Source of the DNA: Rhodococcus sp. SMB37
GTDB taxonomy: Bacteria > Actinomycetota > Actinomycetes > Mycobacteriales > Mycobacteriaceae
Length of the DNA stretch: 64,000 bases
Reading direction: 5' to 3'
Assembly (NCBI RefSeq): GCF_004345605.1
Contig: NZ_SLVY01000007.1
Location: 203,414-267,413, forward strand
The notes under the pieces were generated by a model that was not told where the DNA came from, made no database searches, and saw only the letters and a program-made list of their open reading frames with translations. Positions 44,263-53,213 of this stretch are shown piece by piece. Position 1 is the first letter of the stretch. Every line of letters starts with the position of its first letter. A program made the position numbers and the translations under genes.

Positions 44263-45522
44263 TCAGAGCACCGTGAGTGGCAGCGGGATCCCCCGGTCTG
44301 CGAAGACGAACTCCGCGCCCGAGCTGAATCTGGTGATCTGCACGTCCTTGGACTCACGCGCGGGTGTGTCCTCACGGATCACGTCGACAACCAATGCGTC
44401 CGGTGACTCCGCTACCGGCCGCGTCGAGAAGTGCGCGTCGACCCCGCGGACGAGCGCATCGAGTGGCCCGAGGTGGTCGGCGTCGATGAAAGTCGTCCAC
44501 CCGCCGTCGATATCCACGCCCGAGCCACGGCCGATGCGCAGCCGGAGGTGATCATCGCGGTTCTCGATCGTGCGCCCGACGTACTGATACGGCGCGAGGA
44601 CGGGGTGGATGCCGAGGATTGTCGCCAGGTCGTCGAACGTGCCGGACAGACCGAGCGCGTTGCGGAGCCGTTCCGACGTCAGACCGGCGATACCGGTGAG
44701 TTGCTTCCGGAGAAGCGTGGATGCCGACGCTTCGTCGGTGCGCTTGCGCACACCGATCAGGAACCCGAGTGTGAGCATGTGCTGCTGGAGGCACACCTCC
44801 TCGGCGATCCGGACGAGCGCCGAATGCGAGAAGTCGCCGAAACGCACGTCCGAGAGCAACGGTCCCGAGTAATCGTCGCGTCCACCGCCGCCGGGAACGA
44901 TCGGACTCAACTCGACCGTCCTCGCCACGGTTCGTCCCAGCGCCTCGGTGTGAGGCTCGACGGCAGGCGGAACATGCGCCGGGTCGATCGTCACCGTCCA
45001 CGCGCAGTGGGGGTTCCGATCCTCGGGACGTCGGGGTGGGCGGTGGATCGGTCGCACCTGTGTGTGCGGATTCGTCGCGAGCGCGGTGGCGTCGAAGGTC
45101 GGGTCTTCGATGTCGTGGCACATCGCGGTCACGTACTCGTCTCCGAGCGGTTCGACGTCCATGAGCGCGCCGCAGTGATCGAGCCAGAACTCACCGTGAT
45201 TGCGGTCGTCGACGCGGAACCGGAAGTCCATGAACTGCGGTGGCGCCCCGATGTCGAGTTGCAGGCCCTTGAAGATCGTCACGACATCATCGCCCTCGTA
45301 CTTCAGCGCCCGCTGCATGCGCCGGGTGTACCAAGGTGACGATGCCTGCCATTCTTCGATCGCGACGGCCGCCATGCCCTCCCGGCCGAACGCAGAGATC
45401 AGATGGGCCATGCCGGAGCGGTCGATCAATTGACCGCACAGCAACAGTTCCGGGACGAGAATCGCGAGATCCTCCCGCGACAACGCCTCGAACGAGGCAC
45501 CCGTCCGCACCGTGGTCACCAC
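44263..45522 (-). CDS. Unknown 419-residue protein in the cyp51 operon
   Basis: I do not recognise a family with certainty. It appears soluble with no signal or membrane helix. Conserved-looking blocks are FWLDHCGALMDVEPLGDEYV, MCHDIEDPTFDATA (a His-Asp/Glu-rich segment with Cys) and NPHCAWTVTIDP, which could bind metal. Its ATG overlaps the stop of the NTF2-like gene by seven bases, and the cholesterol-oxidase-like gene follows after 28 bases, so it is firmly part of this operon. It may be a new enzyme of the pathway. Confidence 0.8.
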   Translation of the reverse strand: MVTTVRTGASFEALSREDLAILVPELLLCGQLIDRSGMAHLISAFGREGMAAVAIEEWQASSPWYTRRMQRALKYEGDDVVTIFKGLQLDIGAPPQFMDFRFRVDDRNHGEFWLDHCGALMDVEPLGDEYVTAMCHDIEDPTFDATALATNPHTQVRPIHRPPRRPEDRNPHCAWTVTIDPAHVPPAVEPHTEALGRTVARTVELSPIVPGGGGRDDYSGPLLSDVRFGDFSHSALVRIAEEVCLQQHMLTLGFLIGVRKRTDEASASTLLRKQLTGIAGLTSERLRNALGLSGTFDDLATILGIHPVLAPYQYVGRTIENRDDHLRLRIGRGSGVDIDGGWTTFIDADHLGPLDALVRGVDAHFSTRPVAESPDALVVDVIREDTPARESKDVQITRFSSGAEFVFADRGIPLPLTVL

Positions 45523-46067
45523 AGGGACACCGGTGCCTGGCCCGCGGGGTACCAGCCGGGTAGACGCTTACCGGACGTGGAACGCTCGATACGTTTGTTC
45601 ATGCCATCGGACAGCGCCCCGTCGGTGATCATCTCGAGGAACAGGTGCGACACGTTCCCGAAATCGAAGAAATCGCGCTGCCACGACCATTGGAAATTCC
45701 CGCCGTAGCGGAACCAGCTACCACCGATTCCGTGCACCGAGTAGTGCTCGCCGTTGTCGCGCTTCGCGTCGGCGATCTGCTTCCACATACCGATCACGTC
45801 GCCGGTACGGTCATCGACGATCAGCTGCTGGTAGGGGTACTCCCACCCTTCCAGACCACGCATCTCCTGGCCCAGCGCGAGCTCGCGGATCTCGTCGCGG
45901 CCGACAGCCATGAAATCGTCCTTGGGACCGTAGTTCCACCCGTAGGTGGCATCCTCGGTGTACATCTCGGCCAGAGGCTTCCAATCACCCGCCTCTTCGG
46001 CCCGCTTGTTGGCGTCGATCCAGCGGGAAATCATCTCGTCGAGCTCAGCACGGTCGAACGTGGACAT
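45516..46067 (-). CDS. NTF2/SnoaL-like protein (Rv0760c-type, ketosteroid-isomerase fold)
   Basis: A 183-residue NTF2-like protein: ELDEMISRWIDANKRAEEAG, DWKPLAEMYTEDATYGWNYG, GRDEIRELALG and WFRYGGNFQWSWQRDFFDFG. It resembles M. tuberculosis Rv0760c from memory, a protein with ketosteroid-isomerase fold in the Rv0764c (cyp51) locus. Steroid binding or isomerisation is plausible. The ATG at 46067 was chosen; the longer frame is not coding. It follows the ferredoxin gene by 14 bases. Confidence 0.85.
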   Translation of the reverse strand: MSTFDRAELDEMISRWIDANKRAEEAGDWKPLAEMYTEDATYGWNYGPKDDFMAVGRDEIRELALGQEMRGLEGWEYPYQQLIVDDRTGDVIGMWKQIADAKRDNGEHYSVHGIGGSWFRYGGNFQWSWQRDFFDFGNVSHLFLEMITDGALSDGMNKRIERSTSGKRLPGWYPAGQAPVSLW

Positions 46068-46081
46068 AGCGTCTCCTGAGG

Positions 46082-46276
46082 TCAGTCTTGAATCAGTCGC
46101 AATGCTCGGGTGGGGCAATAGCGGACGGCGGCTTCGACGTCGTCGCGCAGGTCTTCGGGGATCTCGTCGATGAGGACCTCCACGGTGCCGTGTTTGGGGA
46201 CTCGGAACACGTCGGGTGCTTCCATCTCGCACATGGCGTGTCCCTGGCACAGGTCGAGATCCACTTCGATCTTCAC
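46082..46276 (-). CDS. 3Fe-4S ferredoxin, P450 partner
   Basis: A 64-residue ferredoxin, VKIEVDLDLCQGHAMCEMEA onward. The cluster ligands are C10, C16 and the Cys of RYCPTRAL; the second ligand of a 4Fe-4S cluster is replaced by His (CQGHAMC), the hallmark of P450-serving 3Fe-4S ferredoxins. GTG start at 46276, three bases from the CYP51 stop. It corresponds to Rv0763c in position and would pass electrons to CYP51 and perhaps the other two P450s. Confidence 0.93.
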   Translation of the reverse strand: MKIEVDLDLCQGHAMCEMEAPDVFRVPKHGTVEVLIDEIPEDLRDDVEAAVRYCPTRALRLIQD

Positions 46277-46278
46277 GA

Positions 46279-47655
46279 CTACTCCGTTTCCCGGGTGCGG
46301 CGTCGATACCGCACCGTGCACGGCTGCGCGAGCTGCACCACCATCTTCGAGTGATCGTTCCGGTAGGTATCCGCGGGCTGGGCAAGCTCGAATTCGAAGT
46401 CGCGCAACAGGATCGAGAAAATAGCCTTGAGCTGCATCAACGCGAATGCCGCGCCGACGCACCGGTGCCGGCCGGCACCGAAGGGAATCCACGTCCACCG
46501 GTTGACGATGTCTTCCTGGTTCGGGTCGATGTAGCGACCCGGGTCGAACACATCAGGATTCGGAAAGTCCTCGGCGATGCGGTTGGAGATCGCCGGAGTC
46601 GCGCCGACGAGATCGCCTTCGGCGACGCGGTAGCCGGCCACCTCGAAGTCACCTCGCGCGACCCGCAGCAGCAGAATCAGCGGCGGGTGCATCCGCAGCG
46701 TCTCTTTGAGTACAGCTTCGAGATTCGGGATCTGTCGTAGCGCATGGAAACTCACGTCCGCACCGTCCGAGTAGATCGCATCGAGTTCGTCGGTCACCTG
46801 CTGCATGCTCTGCGGATTACGCAGCAGTTCGATCAACGCCCACGCCGCGGTCCCGGAGGTGGTGTGGTGCCCGGCGAACATCATGGAGATGAAGATGCCG
46901 GTGATCTCGTCCGCGCTGAACCGCTCGGTGCCGTCCTCGTTCTTGATGGACACGAGCACGTCGAGCAGGTCGCGGTCCTCCTTACCCTGTGGCGGATGCG
47001 CGATCCGACCGTTCATGATGCTCTGCACCAGGTCGACGAGTCCACGGCGGGCCTCGTCGCGCCGACGGAAGCTCTCGATCGGCGCGTAGGGGTCGACGAA
47101 AGCGAGTGCGTCGGTGCCCTTCTCGAGATCGTGGTAGAGGTGTGAGAAGCGGTCGTCGAGCTCGTCGCGGAACTTCTTGCCGATCAGGCACGCCGAGGAC
47201 GTGTAGATCGTCAGCTCGGCGAAGAATTCGAGGAGGTCGATCTCGCCTTCCTCTCCCCACTCCGCGACCATGTCTTGGACCTCGCGGTCGATGGTCGCCG
47301 CATGCCCCCGCATCTGTTCGCCCCGCAATGCCGTGTTGTGCAGCATCTCCTTGCGTCGCTCAGGGCTCGCATCGAACACGACGCCCTCCCCGAACACGGG
47401 CGTCATGAATGGGTAGGCGGCCTGCTGGTCCAGTTCTTCGTCGGACGACCGGAAGAAGAACTCGTTGGCCTCGGCCCCCGAAAGCAGCACGACTGTCTTG
47501 TCGGCGAGCTGGAAGATGCCGACGTCGCCGCATTCGTCGCGGACGCGGTTCATCAGGGCAATGGGGTCGGTGCGCAGTTCTTCGAGGTGTCCGTGCTCGT
47601 GTTCACCGCCGGAGACCCGGGGAGGTGCGACGGTCGTGTGTGGCGCTCCAGTCAC
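46279..47655 (-). CDS. CYP51, sterol 14-alpha-demethylase
   Basis: A 458-residue cytochrome P450 very similar to M. tuberculosis CYP51 throughout: PRVSGGEHEHGHLEELRTDP at the N-terminus, YPFMTPVFGEGVVFDASPER (B-C region), the I-helix MFAGHHTTSGTAAW, ETLRMHPPLILLLRVA and heme-binding FGAGRHRCVGAAFALMQ. It removes the 14-alpha-methyl group of lanosterol-type sterols in three oxidations. The organism class does not make sterols, so the natural substrate is probably exogenous. GTG start overlapping the SDR stop (GTGA). Confidence 0.97.
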   Translation of the reverse strand: MTGAPHTTVAPPRVSGGEHEHGHLEELRTDPIALMNRVRDECGDVGIFQLADKTVVLLSGAEANEFFFRSSDEELDQQAAYPFMTPVFGEGVVFDASPERRKEMLHNTALRGEQMRGHAATIDREVQDMVAEWGEEGEIDLLEFFAELTIYTSSACLIGKKFRDELDDRFSHLYHDLEKGTDALAFVDPYAPIESFRRRDEARRGLVDLVQSIMNGRIAHPPQGKEDRDLLDVLVSIKNEDGTERFSADEITGIFISMMFAGHHTTSGTAAWALIELLRNPQSMQQVTDELDAIYSDGADVSFHALRQIPNLEAVLKETLRMHPPLILLLRVARGDFEVAGYRVAEGDLVGATPAISNRIAEDFPNPDVFDPGRYIDPNQEDIVNRWTWIPFGAGRHRCVGAAFALMQLKAIFSILLRDFEFELAQPADTYRNDHSKMVVQLAQPCTVRYRRRTRETE

Positions 47656-48437
47656 TTGTCTTCCTTCCGCAAGGGCGCTTCGGGCTGCACCTCGACGAGC
47701 ACGATGTGGGCGCCGCGGGGAACCGACACCACCGTCGCTGCCGCGGCGGCGATATCCGACGCGCGCAGAAAATACGGGTGACGGGCAAAACCCCAGCGCT
47801 CCCAGTCCGCGAGGAGCGGGCCCACAACCTCGGCCGGTGACGTCATTCCCGCCCCGGTCTGGGTGGGACCGGGCCGGACAGTGGACGCACGCACCCCGGT
47901 GCCTTCGAGTTCCATCCGCAGTTGGACGACAAGGGCTTCGAGACCGGTCTTCGCCGCCACATAGGCGCCCATCCGCGGACGAGGAACGTCGGCGCAATCC
48001 GATCCGATCACGACGAAGTCGCCGCGCTTACGTTCGATCATTCCCGGAAGCACGCGCCGCGCGAGGCGTTGCGTGCCGTTCAGATGCACGTTCACCTGGA
48101 ACTCGAACCGTTCCGCGTCCATCTCGTGGACAAGTGAGAAGTCCATGTCACCGGCGCCGGAGACGACGATCTCGGTGACACCGAGTGCTTCTTCCGCGGC
48201 CGCGACGAACGCGTCGACGGAGTCGGTCGACGACACGTCGAGGTAGTGGGCGAAGGCCTCGCCGCCTTCGGCACGGATCTTCTCGGCGATTGTCTCGCAC
48301 TCCTCTACACGGCGGGCACCGAGTGCGACGGGATGACCGAGTTCGGCAAGTGCGTAGGCAGTGGCCGTTCCGATTCCCGACGACGCACCGCTGACGAGCG
48401 CGGGCCGGCGCTCGGGGTGCGGCTCGAATCTAGGCAT
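47652..48437 (-). CDS. Short-chain dehydrogenase of the cyp51 operon (Rv0765c-type)
   Basis: A 261-residue SDR: ALVSGASSGIGTATAYALAE, YLDVSSTDSVDAFV, IVVSGAGDMDFSL and YVAAKTGLEALVVQL (catalytic Tyr and Lys). NADP preference is suggested by Arg-Arg after the second strand (GARRVEEC). It sits between the CYP123-like gene and cyp51 with overlaps on both sides, so it acts in the same pathway, probably on a sterol hydroxyl or ketone. Confidence 0.92.
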   Translation of the reverse strand: MPRFEPHPERRPALVSGASSGIGTATAYALAELGHPVALGARRVEECETIAEKIRAEGGEAFAHYLDVSSTDSVDAFVAAAEEALGVTEIVVSGAGDMDFSLVHEMDAERFEFQVNVHLNGTQRLARRVLPGMIERKRGDFVVIGSDCADVPRPRMGAYVAAKTGLEALVVQLRMELEGTGVRASTVRPGPTQTGAGMTSPAEVVGPLLADWERWGFARHPYFLRASDIAAAAATVVSVPRGAHIVLVEVQPEAPLRKEDK

Positions 48438-49656
48438 GTCGCTCCGTCACTTTCATGGGGAGGGCGGCGAAGCCGCGCACATTGGTGGAGTGGACCCGCT
48501 CGGTGCGGTCGAAGTCGATCTCGTAGTCGGCGACCCGACGGGCGAACTGCTCGAGGGCGATGTCGGCCTCGAGTCGCGCAAGGTGGGCGCCGAGACAGAA
48601 ATGCACTCCCGCACCGAAACTCGCAAGTTTTCCAGCCGTATCGCGACCGAGACGAAATTCGTCGGCGTCGTCGAACACCTCGGAGTCGCGGTTGGCGGAA
48701 CCGATGAGCAGCAGCACCTTGTCGCCGGAGCGGATGGTGGCGCCGTGCAGGTCGATGTCCGCGGCGGCCGTGCGCGCGACGAGTTGGCTCGATGTGTCGT
48801 ACCGGAGAGTTTCCTCGACCCACTCGGGTGCGCGTTCCGGATCCGACAACACCTGCGACACTTCACTCTTGTTCTTCGCACCCCAGTAGAGCGCGTTGCC
48901 GAGAAGTTTGGTGGTGGTTTCGTTCCCGGCCACCACCATCAGGAACATGAACCCGATGATTTCGTCGTCGTCGAGCCGGTCGCCGTCGATCTCGGCGTCG
49001 AGCAGCGCGGAGGTGAGGTCGGCGGTCGGCGACTTCCGACGCTCCGCGATCATGTCGGCGTAGTAGCCCACGAGGTGCAGCGACGCTTCCATCGCCGAGA
49101 CCGGGACGTCGAGCACACCCTCGTCTCTGTGCACGACGAGATCCGCGAGTCGCCGGATCTCGGCGCGATCGACCTCGGGCACTCCCATGAGCTCGGAGAT
49201 CACGTCCATCGGCAACCTCGCTGCGAAGTCGGTGATCCAATCGAATTCGACTCCGGCGAGGGCTGGTTCGAGGTGTCCGAGGGTGAGTTCGAGAGTCCGC
49301 TCCTGCAGTTCAGCGACTCGTCGCGGGGTGAAACCCTTCGACACGAGTTGTCGCATGCGCATGTGTCGCGGGTCGTCCATCGCGAGGAACGACATCACCT
49401 TGTGAGCGTTGCGCCCGTACGCGGCGGGGTCGAGTGAAACACCGTTCGCGCTGGACAACCGCGTGTTGTCGCGGAAACCGGCAACGACGTCCGCGTGCCG
49501 CGACAACGCCCAGAAGTTCAGGTCGGGGTTGTAGTAGAGCGGCGCCTCCTCACGCAGCCGACGATAGGTCGGGTACGGATCCTCGTGGAAGGCATAGTCG
49601 TAGGGGTCGAACGTGGGTGGGTCGAGCGACACGGACTCCGTGGGAGCCTGGATCAT
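48430..49656 (-). CDS. CYP123-like cytochrome P450
   Basis: A 408-residue P450. It has the I-helix motif VVAGNETTTKLLGNAL, EETLRYDTSSQLVARTAAAD and the heme site FGAGVHFCLGAHLARLEA. Many stretches agree with M. tuberculosis CYP123 (Rv0766c) as I recall it, for example YDYAFHEDPYPTYRRLREEA and VSKGFTPRR. The substrate is unknown even in mycobacteria. Eight-base overlap with the SDR; it follows the TetR gene after three bases. Confidence 0.93.
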   Translation of the reverse strand: MIQAPTESVSLDPPTFDPYDYAFHEDPYPTYRRLREEAPLYYNPDLNFWALSRHADVVAGFRDNTRLSSANGVSLDPAAYGRNAHKVMSFLAMDDPRHMRMRQLVSKGFTPRRVAELQERTLELTLGHLEPALAGVEFDWITDFAARLPMDVISELMGVPEVDRAEIRRLADLVVHRDEGVLDVPVSAMEASLHLVGYYADMIAERRKSPTADLTSALLDAEIDGDRLDDDEIIGFMFLMVVAGNETTTKLLGNALYWGAKNKSEVSQVLSDPERAPEWVEETLRYDTSSQLVARTAAADIDLHGATIRSGDKVLLLIGSANRDSEVFDDADEFRLGRDTAGKLASFGAGVHFCLGAHLARLEADIALEQFARRVADYEIDFDRTERVHSTNVRGFAALPMKVTERHA

Positions 49657-49659
49657 GGA

Positions 49660-50220
49660 TCACTCCAATAACAGTCGGGCCGAGATTTCCAGCCTGTCGG
49701 CGAGCTTTTCGTATGTGCCGTAACCCATTCCCGCGCGCACGAGCGCACCGGCGTAGAGCAGTTCGAGTGCCTCGAGCTCGTCGGGGTCGGGGGCGTCTCC
49801 GAGCGCGGCGGACAGCCTTTCGCGGATGTCGAGACCGATACGTGCACGCAGATGCTCGACGTCGGGGTCGCGGCCGAGCAGCGCACTCGTGACCGCGGCG
49901 GCAAGTTCCGGTTCGTCGGCCATGAGCAGCGCGACGCTCCGCAGCACCGCCACGACACGATCGGCCCGATCCGCCTGGTCGGAGTCTTCCACCGGCGCGG
50001 CAGCGAGTCGGCGCCAGAAGACCTCCGCAACGAGGTGTTCCTTGGAGGAGAAGTACGTGTACGCGGTCGCGGGAGCGACGCCGGCGCGCGCCGCAACGAT
50101 GCGCACGGTCAGCCCTGCGAATCCCTCTTCGCCCAACACCTCGACAGCGGCCTGCGTAAGCCGTTGCACGGTGTCGGCCTGGCGTTCGGTGAGCCGACGT
50201 CGGGTGGATTCGAGATTCAC
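49660..50220 (-). CDS. TetR-family regulator of the cyp51 locus (Rv0767c-type)
   Basis: A TetR protein of 186 residues. Helix-turn-helix: RLTERQADTVQRLTQAAVEV, GFAGLTVRIVAARAGVAPAT, AYTYFSSKEHLVAEVF. The start is chosen as the GTG at 50220 because the DNA just upstream (50227-50238) is the palindrome found at three other promoters in this window; an ATG at 50244 would place that operator inside the coding region. Its own promoter carries the site, so this protein is the leading candidate for the repressor that reads it. Confidence 0.87.
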   Translation of the reverse strand: MNLESTRRRLTERQADTVQRLTQAAVEVLGEEGFAGLTVRIVAARAGVAPATAYTYFSSKEHLVAEVFWRRLAAAPVEDSDQADRADRVVAVLRSVALLMADEPELAAAVTSALLGRDPDVEHLRARIGLDIRERLSAALGDAPDPDELEALELLYAGALVRAGMGYGTYEKLADRLEISARLLLE

Positions 50221-50226
50221 ATTTCT

Positions 50227-50238
50227 GGACACGTGTCT
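50227..50238. promoter_or_regulatory. Shared palindromic operator, copy 2
   Basis: GGACACGTGTCT, part of TCTGGACACGTGTCTGGACA (50224-50243). It lies directly before the TetR start, downstream of a minus-strand -10-like TAGTAA. Eleven of twelve positions agree with the perfect copy at 62127. Confidence 0.7.
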
Positions 50239-50296
50239 GGACATTACTACGGTAGCCATCGTCCGGCAATGGTCGTCGACCTGCGCGCGCATGAAT

Positions 50297-51520
50297 TCAT
50301 CCCTGGCGCGGGTAGATCCGCACCGGCAGGGCTTTGATCCCGTTGATGAAATTCGAGCGCAGGCGCCGCGCGGGCCCGGCCTGTTCGATCCGGTCGAGCC
50401 GCGTCGCGAGAGTCTCGAACATGATCTTCAACTCGAGACGCGCAAGGTGCGCACCGAGACAGAAGTGCACGCCGGTACCGCCGAATGCCACGTGCGGATT
50501 GTCGTCCCGCGCGATGTCGAAGACGTGGGGGGCGTCGAATACGTCGGCGTCGCGGTTGGCGCTCGGGTAGTAGACCACCACCTTGTCACCCCGATCGACC
50601 TCCTGGCCCCCGATCGTGGCCGGGCAAGTGGGAGTGCGGCGGAACCCGATGACGGGACTGACCCAGCGCAGGACCTCCTCCACCGCGCTCGGCAGGAGTT
50701 CCGGCTCGTTCTGCAGGCGTCGCCACTGATCGGGGTGGTCCATGAATGCCTGCATCCCGCCGGAGATCGCGTTGCGGGTCGTTTCGTTCCCCGCGATCAC
50801 GAGGAGGACGAAGAACATGTCGAACTCCATCTCGGAGAGCGTGTCGCCGTGCTCGTCGGGAGTGACGAGCCTGGTGACGATGTCGTCGCGAGGATCGACG
50901 CGTCGGCGCGCGGCGATCTCGTTGGCATAGAGGAAGACCTCGGCCGCGGCGAGTTCACCGTCCTCGCGGGTGCTGCCGTACTCCGGGTCGTCCCAGCCGA
51001 TCATCCTGTTCGACCAGTCGTAGAGTTTTCCGACGTCTTCCGTAGGTGCGCCGAGCAGTGCGGCGATCACCTCGAGCGGAAGCGGCGCTGCCGCGAGCGG
51101 GACGAAGTCGACGACCCGACCGTCGCGCCCCGCCTCGACGAGGTCGTCGACCACGCGCGTACAGATGTCGCGAATATGACCTTCGAGCTGCTTGATCACG
51201 CGCGGGGTGAACCCTCGGCTGACGAGCTGACGCAGCCGGGTGTGTTCCGGTGGATCGAGATTGAGAAGCATGGAGGCCTGTTTGAGTCGGGTCTCCTCGT
51301 CGAACTCGTCGATCTGTGTGGACCCCATCGCAGCCGAGAACGTGGTGTCGCGTGAAACGCCGATGACGTCGGCGTGCCGGGTCACCGCCCAGTATCCGGG
51401 CCCGTCGTCCTCAGGCTGCCAGTACACCGGGCATTGCCGGCGGAGGTCGTCGAAGAAATCGTGCGGGACCCCCGCGGTGTAGATGTCGGGATTCTTCAGG
51501 TCGATGCGGGATGTAGTCAT
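50297..51520 (-). CDS. Cytochrome P450 of the CYP124/125/142-like group
   Basis: A 407-residue P450. N-terminus KNPDIYTAGVPHDFFDDLRR; I-helix VIAGNETTRNAISGGM; EEVLRWVSPVIGFRRT; heme site FGGTGVHFCLGAHLARLEL; and a C-terminal RSNFINGIKALPV block. These are features shared with mycobacterial CYP124, CYP125 and CYP142, which hydroxylate sterol side chains or methyl-branched lipids at the omega end. It is first in the minus-strand operon that runs to the cholesterol-oxidase-like gene, and is divergent from another TetR gene. It has no counterpart in the mycobacterial locus as I recall it. Confidence 0.9.
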   Translation of the reverse strand: MTTSRIDLKNPDIYTAGVPHDFFDDLRRQCPVYWQPEDDGPGYWAVTRHADVIGVSRDTTFSAAMGSTQIDEFDEETRLKQASMLLNLDPPEHTRLRQLVSRGFTPRVIKQLEGHIRDICTRVVDDLVEAGRDGRVVDFVPLAAAPLPLEVIAALLGAPTEDVGKLYDWSNRMIGWDDPEYGSTREDGELAAAEVFLYANEIAARRRVDPRDDIVTRLVTPDEHGDTLSEMEFDMFFVLLVIAGNETTRNAISGGMQAFMDHPDQWRRLQNEPELLPSAVEEVLRWVSPVIGFRRTPTCPATIGGQEVDRGDKVVVYYPSANRDADVFDAPHVFDIARDDNPHVAFGGTGVHFCLGAHLARLELKIMFETLATRLDRIEQAGPARRLRSNFINGIKALPVRIYPRQG

Positions 51521-51622
51521 GCCTGCGCCTAACGATTGGTGGGCTCACGAGTCGGTGGCAAATGACGCTCGCTTACAAACTACATACCTTCGTTTACAAT
51601 GGAAGCCCCTTAGAATGAATTC

Positions 51623-52222
51623 ATGGCACGTGACAACTCCCGCCCGATCAGACGACGAACCCTCACGCGCGACAAGGTGATCGACGCCGCCATCGACGCC
51701 GTCGACGAGGCCGGATGGGAGCAACTCTCGATGAGCACCCTGTCGGGCCGCCTCGGAATCGTCGCTGCCTCCCTGTACAACCACGTACGCGGCCTCGACG
51801 ACGTTCGGGCCGCAGTGCAGGCGCGCGCCATGACCGACCTGGGGATACACCTGCGTGAAGTGGCGATGGGGCGCAGCGGCAGGGACGGTCTACGTGCGCT
51901 GATCGATGCCCACCGGTCCTGGGCCACGACACACCCGCGTCGCTACCAGGCGTTGACCACCGCGCCGGTCGACCGGGACAGCCTGATCACGGCAGGCCTC
52001 GATGCGAATGCCGCCCTGGGGTCGATGCTGACCTCGTGCGGAGTCCCCGAAGAGCGAGCACTCGAGATCACGATCGGCATGTTCTCGGCTCTACATGGCT
52101 TCGCAATTCTCGAGAACAGCGGGTTCCTCGGCAACGAGATCGATCTCGACCGCATCTACGAATCCGTTGTCCAGGGCGCGCTGTCCCACCTGCCCACGTC
52201 CTCCGAAGCGGACGTAAACTGA
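51623..52222 (+). CDS. TetR-family regulator with WHG-like C-terminal domain
   Basis: A 199-residue TetR. Helix-turn-helix residues 15-60 (LTRDKVIDAAIDAVDEAGWE, LSMSTLSGRLGIVAASLYNH); the C-terminal part (RSWATTHPRRYQALTTAP, SALHGFAILENSG) fits the TetR_C WHG type. Start at the ATG 51623. It is divergent from the P450 at 51520. The shared region has two copies of a G(C/T)TTACAA element (near 51570 and 51591), and GTAAACTGATTAC lies after its stop; these may be its sites. Confidence 0.88.
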   Translation: MARDNSRPIRRRTLTRDKVIDAAIDAVDEAGWEQLSMSTLSGRLGIVAASLYNHVRGLDDVRAAVQARAMTDLGIHLREVAMGRSGRDGLRALIDAHRSWATTHPRRYQALTTAPVDRDSLITAGLDANAALGSMLTSCGVPEERALEITIGMFSALHGFAILENSGFLGNEIDLDRIYESVVQGALSHLPTSSEADVN

Positions 52223-52249
52223 TTACAGTCGTCTTCAGATGGAGGTTCC

Positions 52250-53080
52250 ATGCGCACGCTCGAGACGGTCGGCGATCTCGTATCCCCTCTCGGCGGAACG
52301 ATCAACGCGGCCAACGTGATCATGCAGCTGGCCGATCCCGGCGTCGGCCAGGGGGTGGTCGACAGCTCCGTCGATTCCGGCCGCGCCGACCTGCATCCCA
52401 TCAAGCGCGCACGCACAACGGGCACCTATCTTGCGGTCGCGGTGTTCGGCACCGACGCAGACCGCGCCTATCTGCGAGAGGAGCTGCGGAAGATCCACGC
52501 CCGGGTCGTGTCCGAACCGAACGCCGAGGTCTCGTACAGCGCGAACTCACCGAAGCTGCAGCTCTGGGTGGCGGTGTGCCTGTTGAAGTACTTCATCGAC
52601 CAGCATGAATTCCTGCACGGCCCGCTGAGCGAGGCCGAATACCGCAGCATCCTGCGCGACGGCATCTCCCTGGCGACCACCCTGAACGTGCGTCCCGAGT
52701 CCTGGCCGACGACCCGGGACGAGTACGACGCGCTCTGGCGCGAGGGCGTGGACCGGATCTCCATGAATGACGAGGTCCGCGGGTATCTCACCCGCCTGTG
52801 CAATCTGAGCTTCCTCGAAGTGCGACTCGGCCGTGCCGGACGGGCCGCACACAAGATCTTCGGACGAGGTTTCGAGTTGATCACCCGGGGAGCGTTGCCG
52901 CCGGAGTTCCGGAAGGCCATGCACTACGACTGGACGGCCGACGATCAACGACGATTCGACAGATATCTGCGGACGATGCGCGCCGTCCACCGGGCGACCC
53001 CGCACGTCTGGCGCCTGCTGTGGCACGGCTATCTCGTCGACATGCGCACACGACGCCGCCTCGGCATGCGAGTGTTCTGA
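52250..53080 (+). CDS. MpaB/DUF2236-family oxygenase-like protein
   Basis: A 276-residue protein of the DUF2236 family, which includes the latex-clearing protein and MpaB of mycophenolate synthesis. Family marks: RARTTGTYLAVAVFGTDADR, LREELRKIHARVVS with the conserved His, and VAVCLLKYFIDQHEFLHGPL. Members are heme-linked and cleave isoprenoid double bonds, so a triterpenoid or side-chain substrate would fit the cluster. ATG at 52250 after ATGGAGG. It follows the TetR gene by 27 bases. Confidence 0.85.
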   Translation: MRTLETVGDLVSPLGGTINAANVIMQLADPGVGQGVVDSSVDSGRADLHPIKRARTTGTYLAVAVFGTDADRAYLREELRKIHARVVSEPNAEVSYSANSPKLQLWVAVCLLKYFIDQHEFLHGPLSEAEYRSILRDGISLATTLNVRPESWPTTRDEYDALWREGVDRISMNDEVRGYLTRLCNLSFLEVRLGRAGRAAHKIFGRGFELITRGALPPEFRKAMHYDWTADDQRRFDRYLRTMRAVHRATPHVWRLLWHGYLVDMRTRRRLGMRVF

Positions 53081-53148
53081 CGAGCCCGAACTCCTGCACA
53101 CTCACCTCGTCGTATCAGGCTCCCCCGTAACGGCATCCACTCGAACCA

Positions 53149-53192
53149 TTGCGTTCTCACAGCGTGCCGAACTATAGTCCAGACACCTGTCC
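53149..53192 (+). promoter_or_regulatory. Promoter with shared palindromic operator, copy 3
   Basis: TTGCGT (53149-53154), an 18-base gap and TATAGT (53173-53178) form a good promoter. AGACACCTGTCC (53181-53192) sits over the expected transcription start, as for a repressor. It drives the aldehyde dehydrogenase operon. Confidence 0.72.
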
Positions 53193-53213
53193 AGAACTTG
53201 AGGGAATCGTCTG

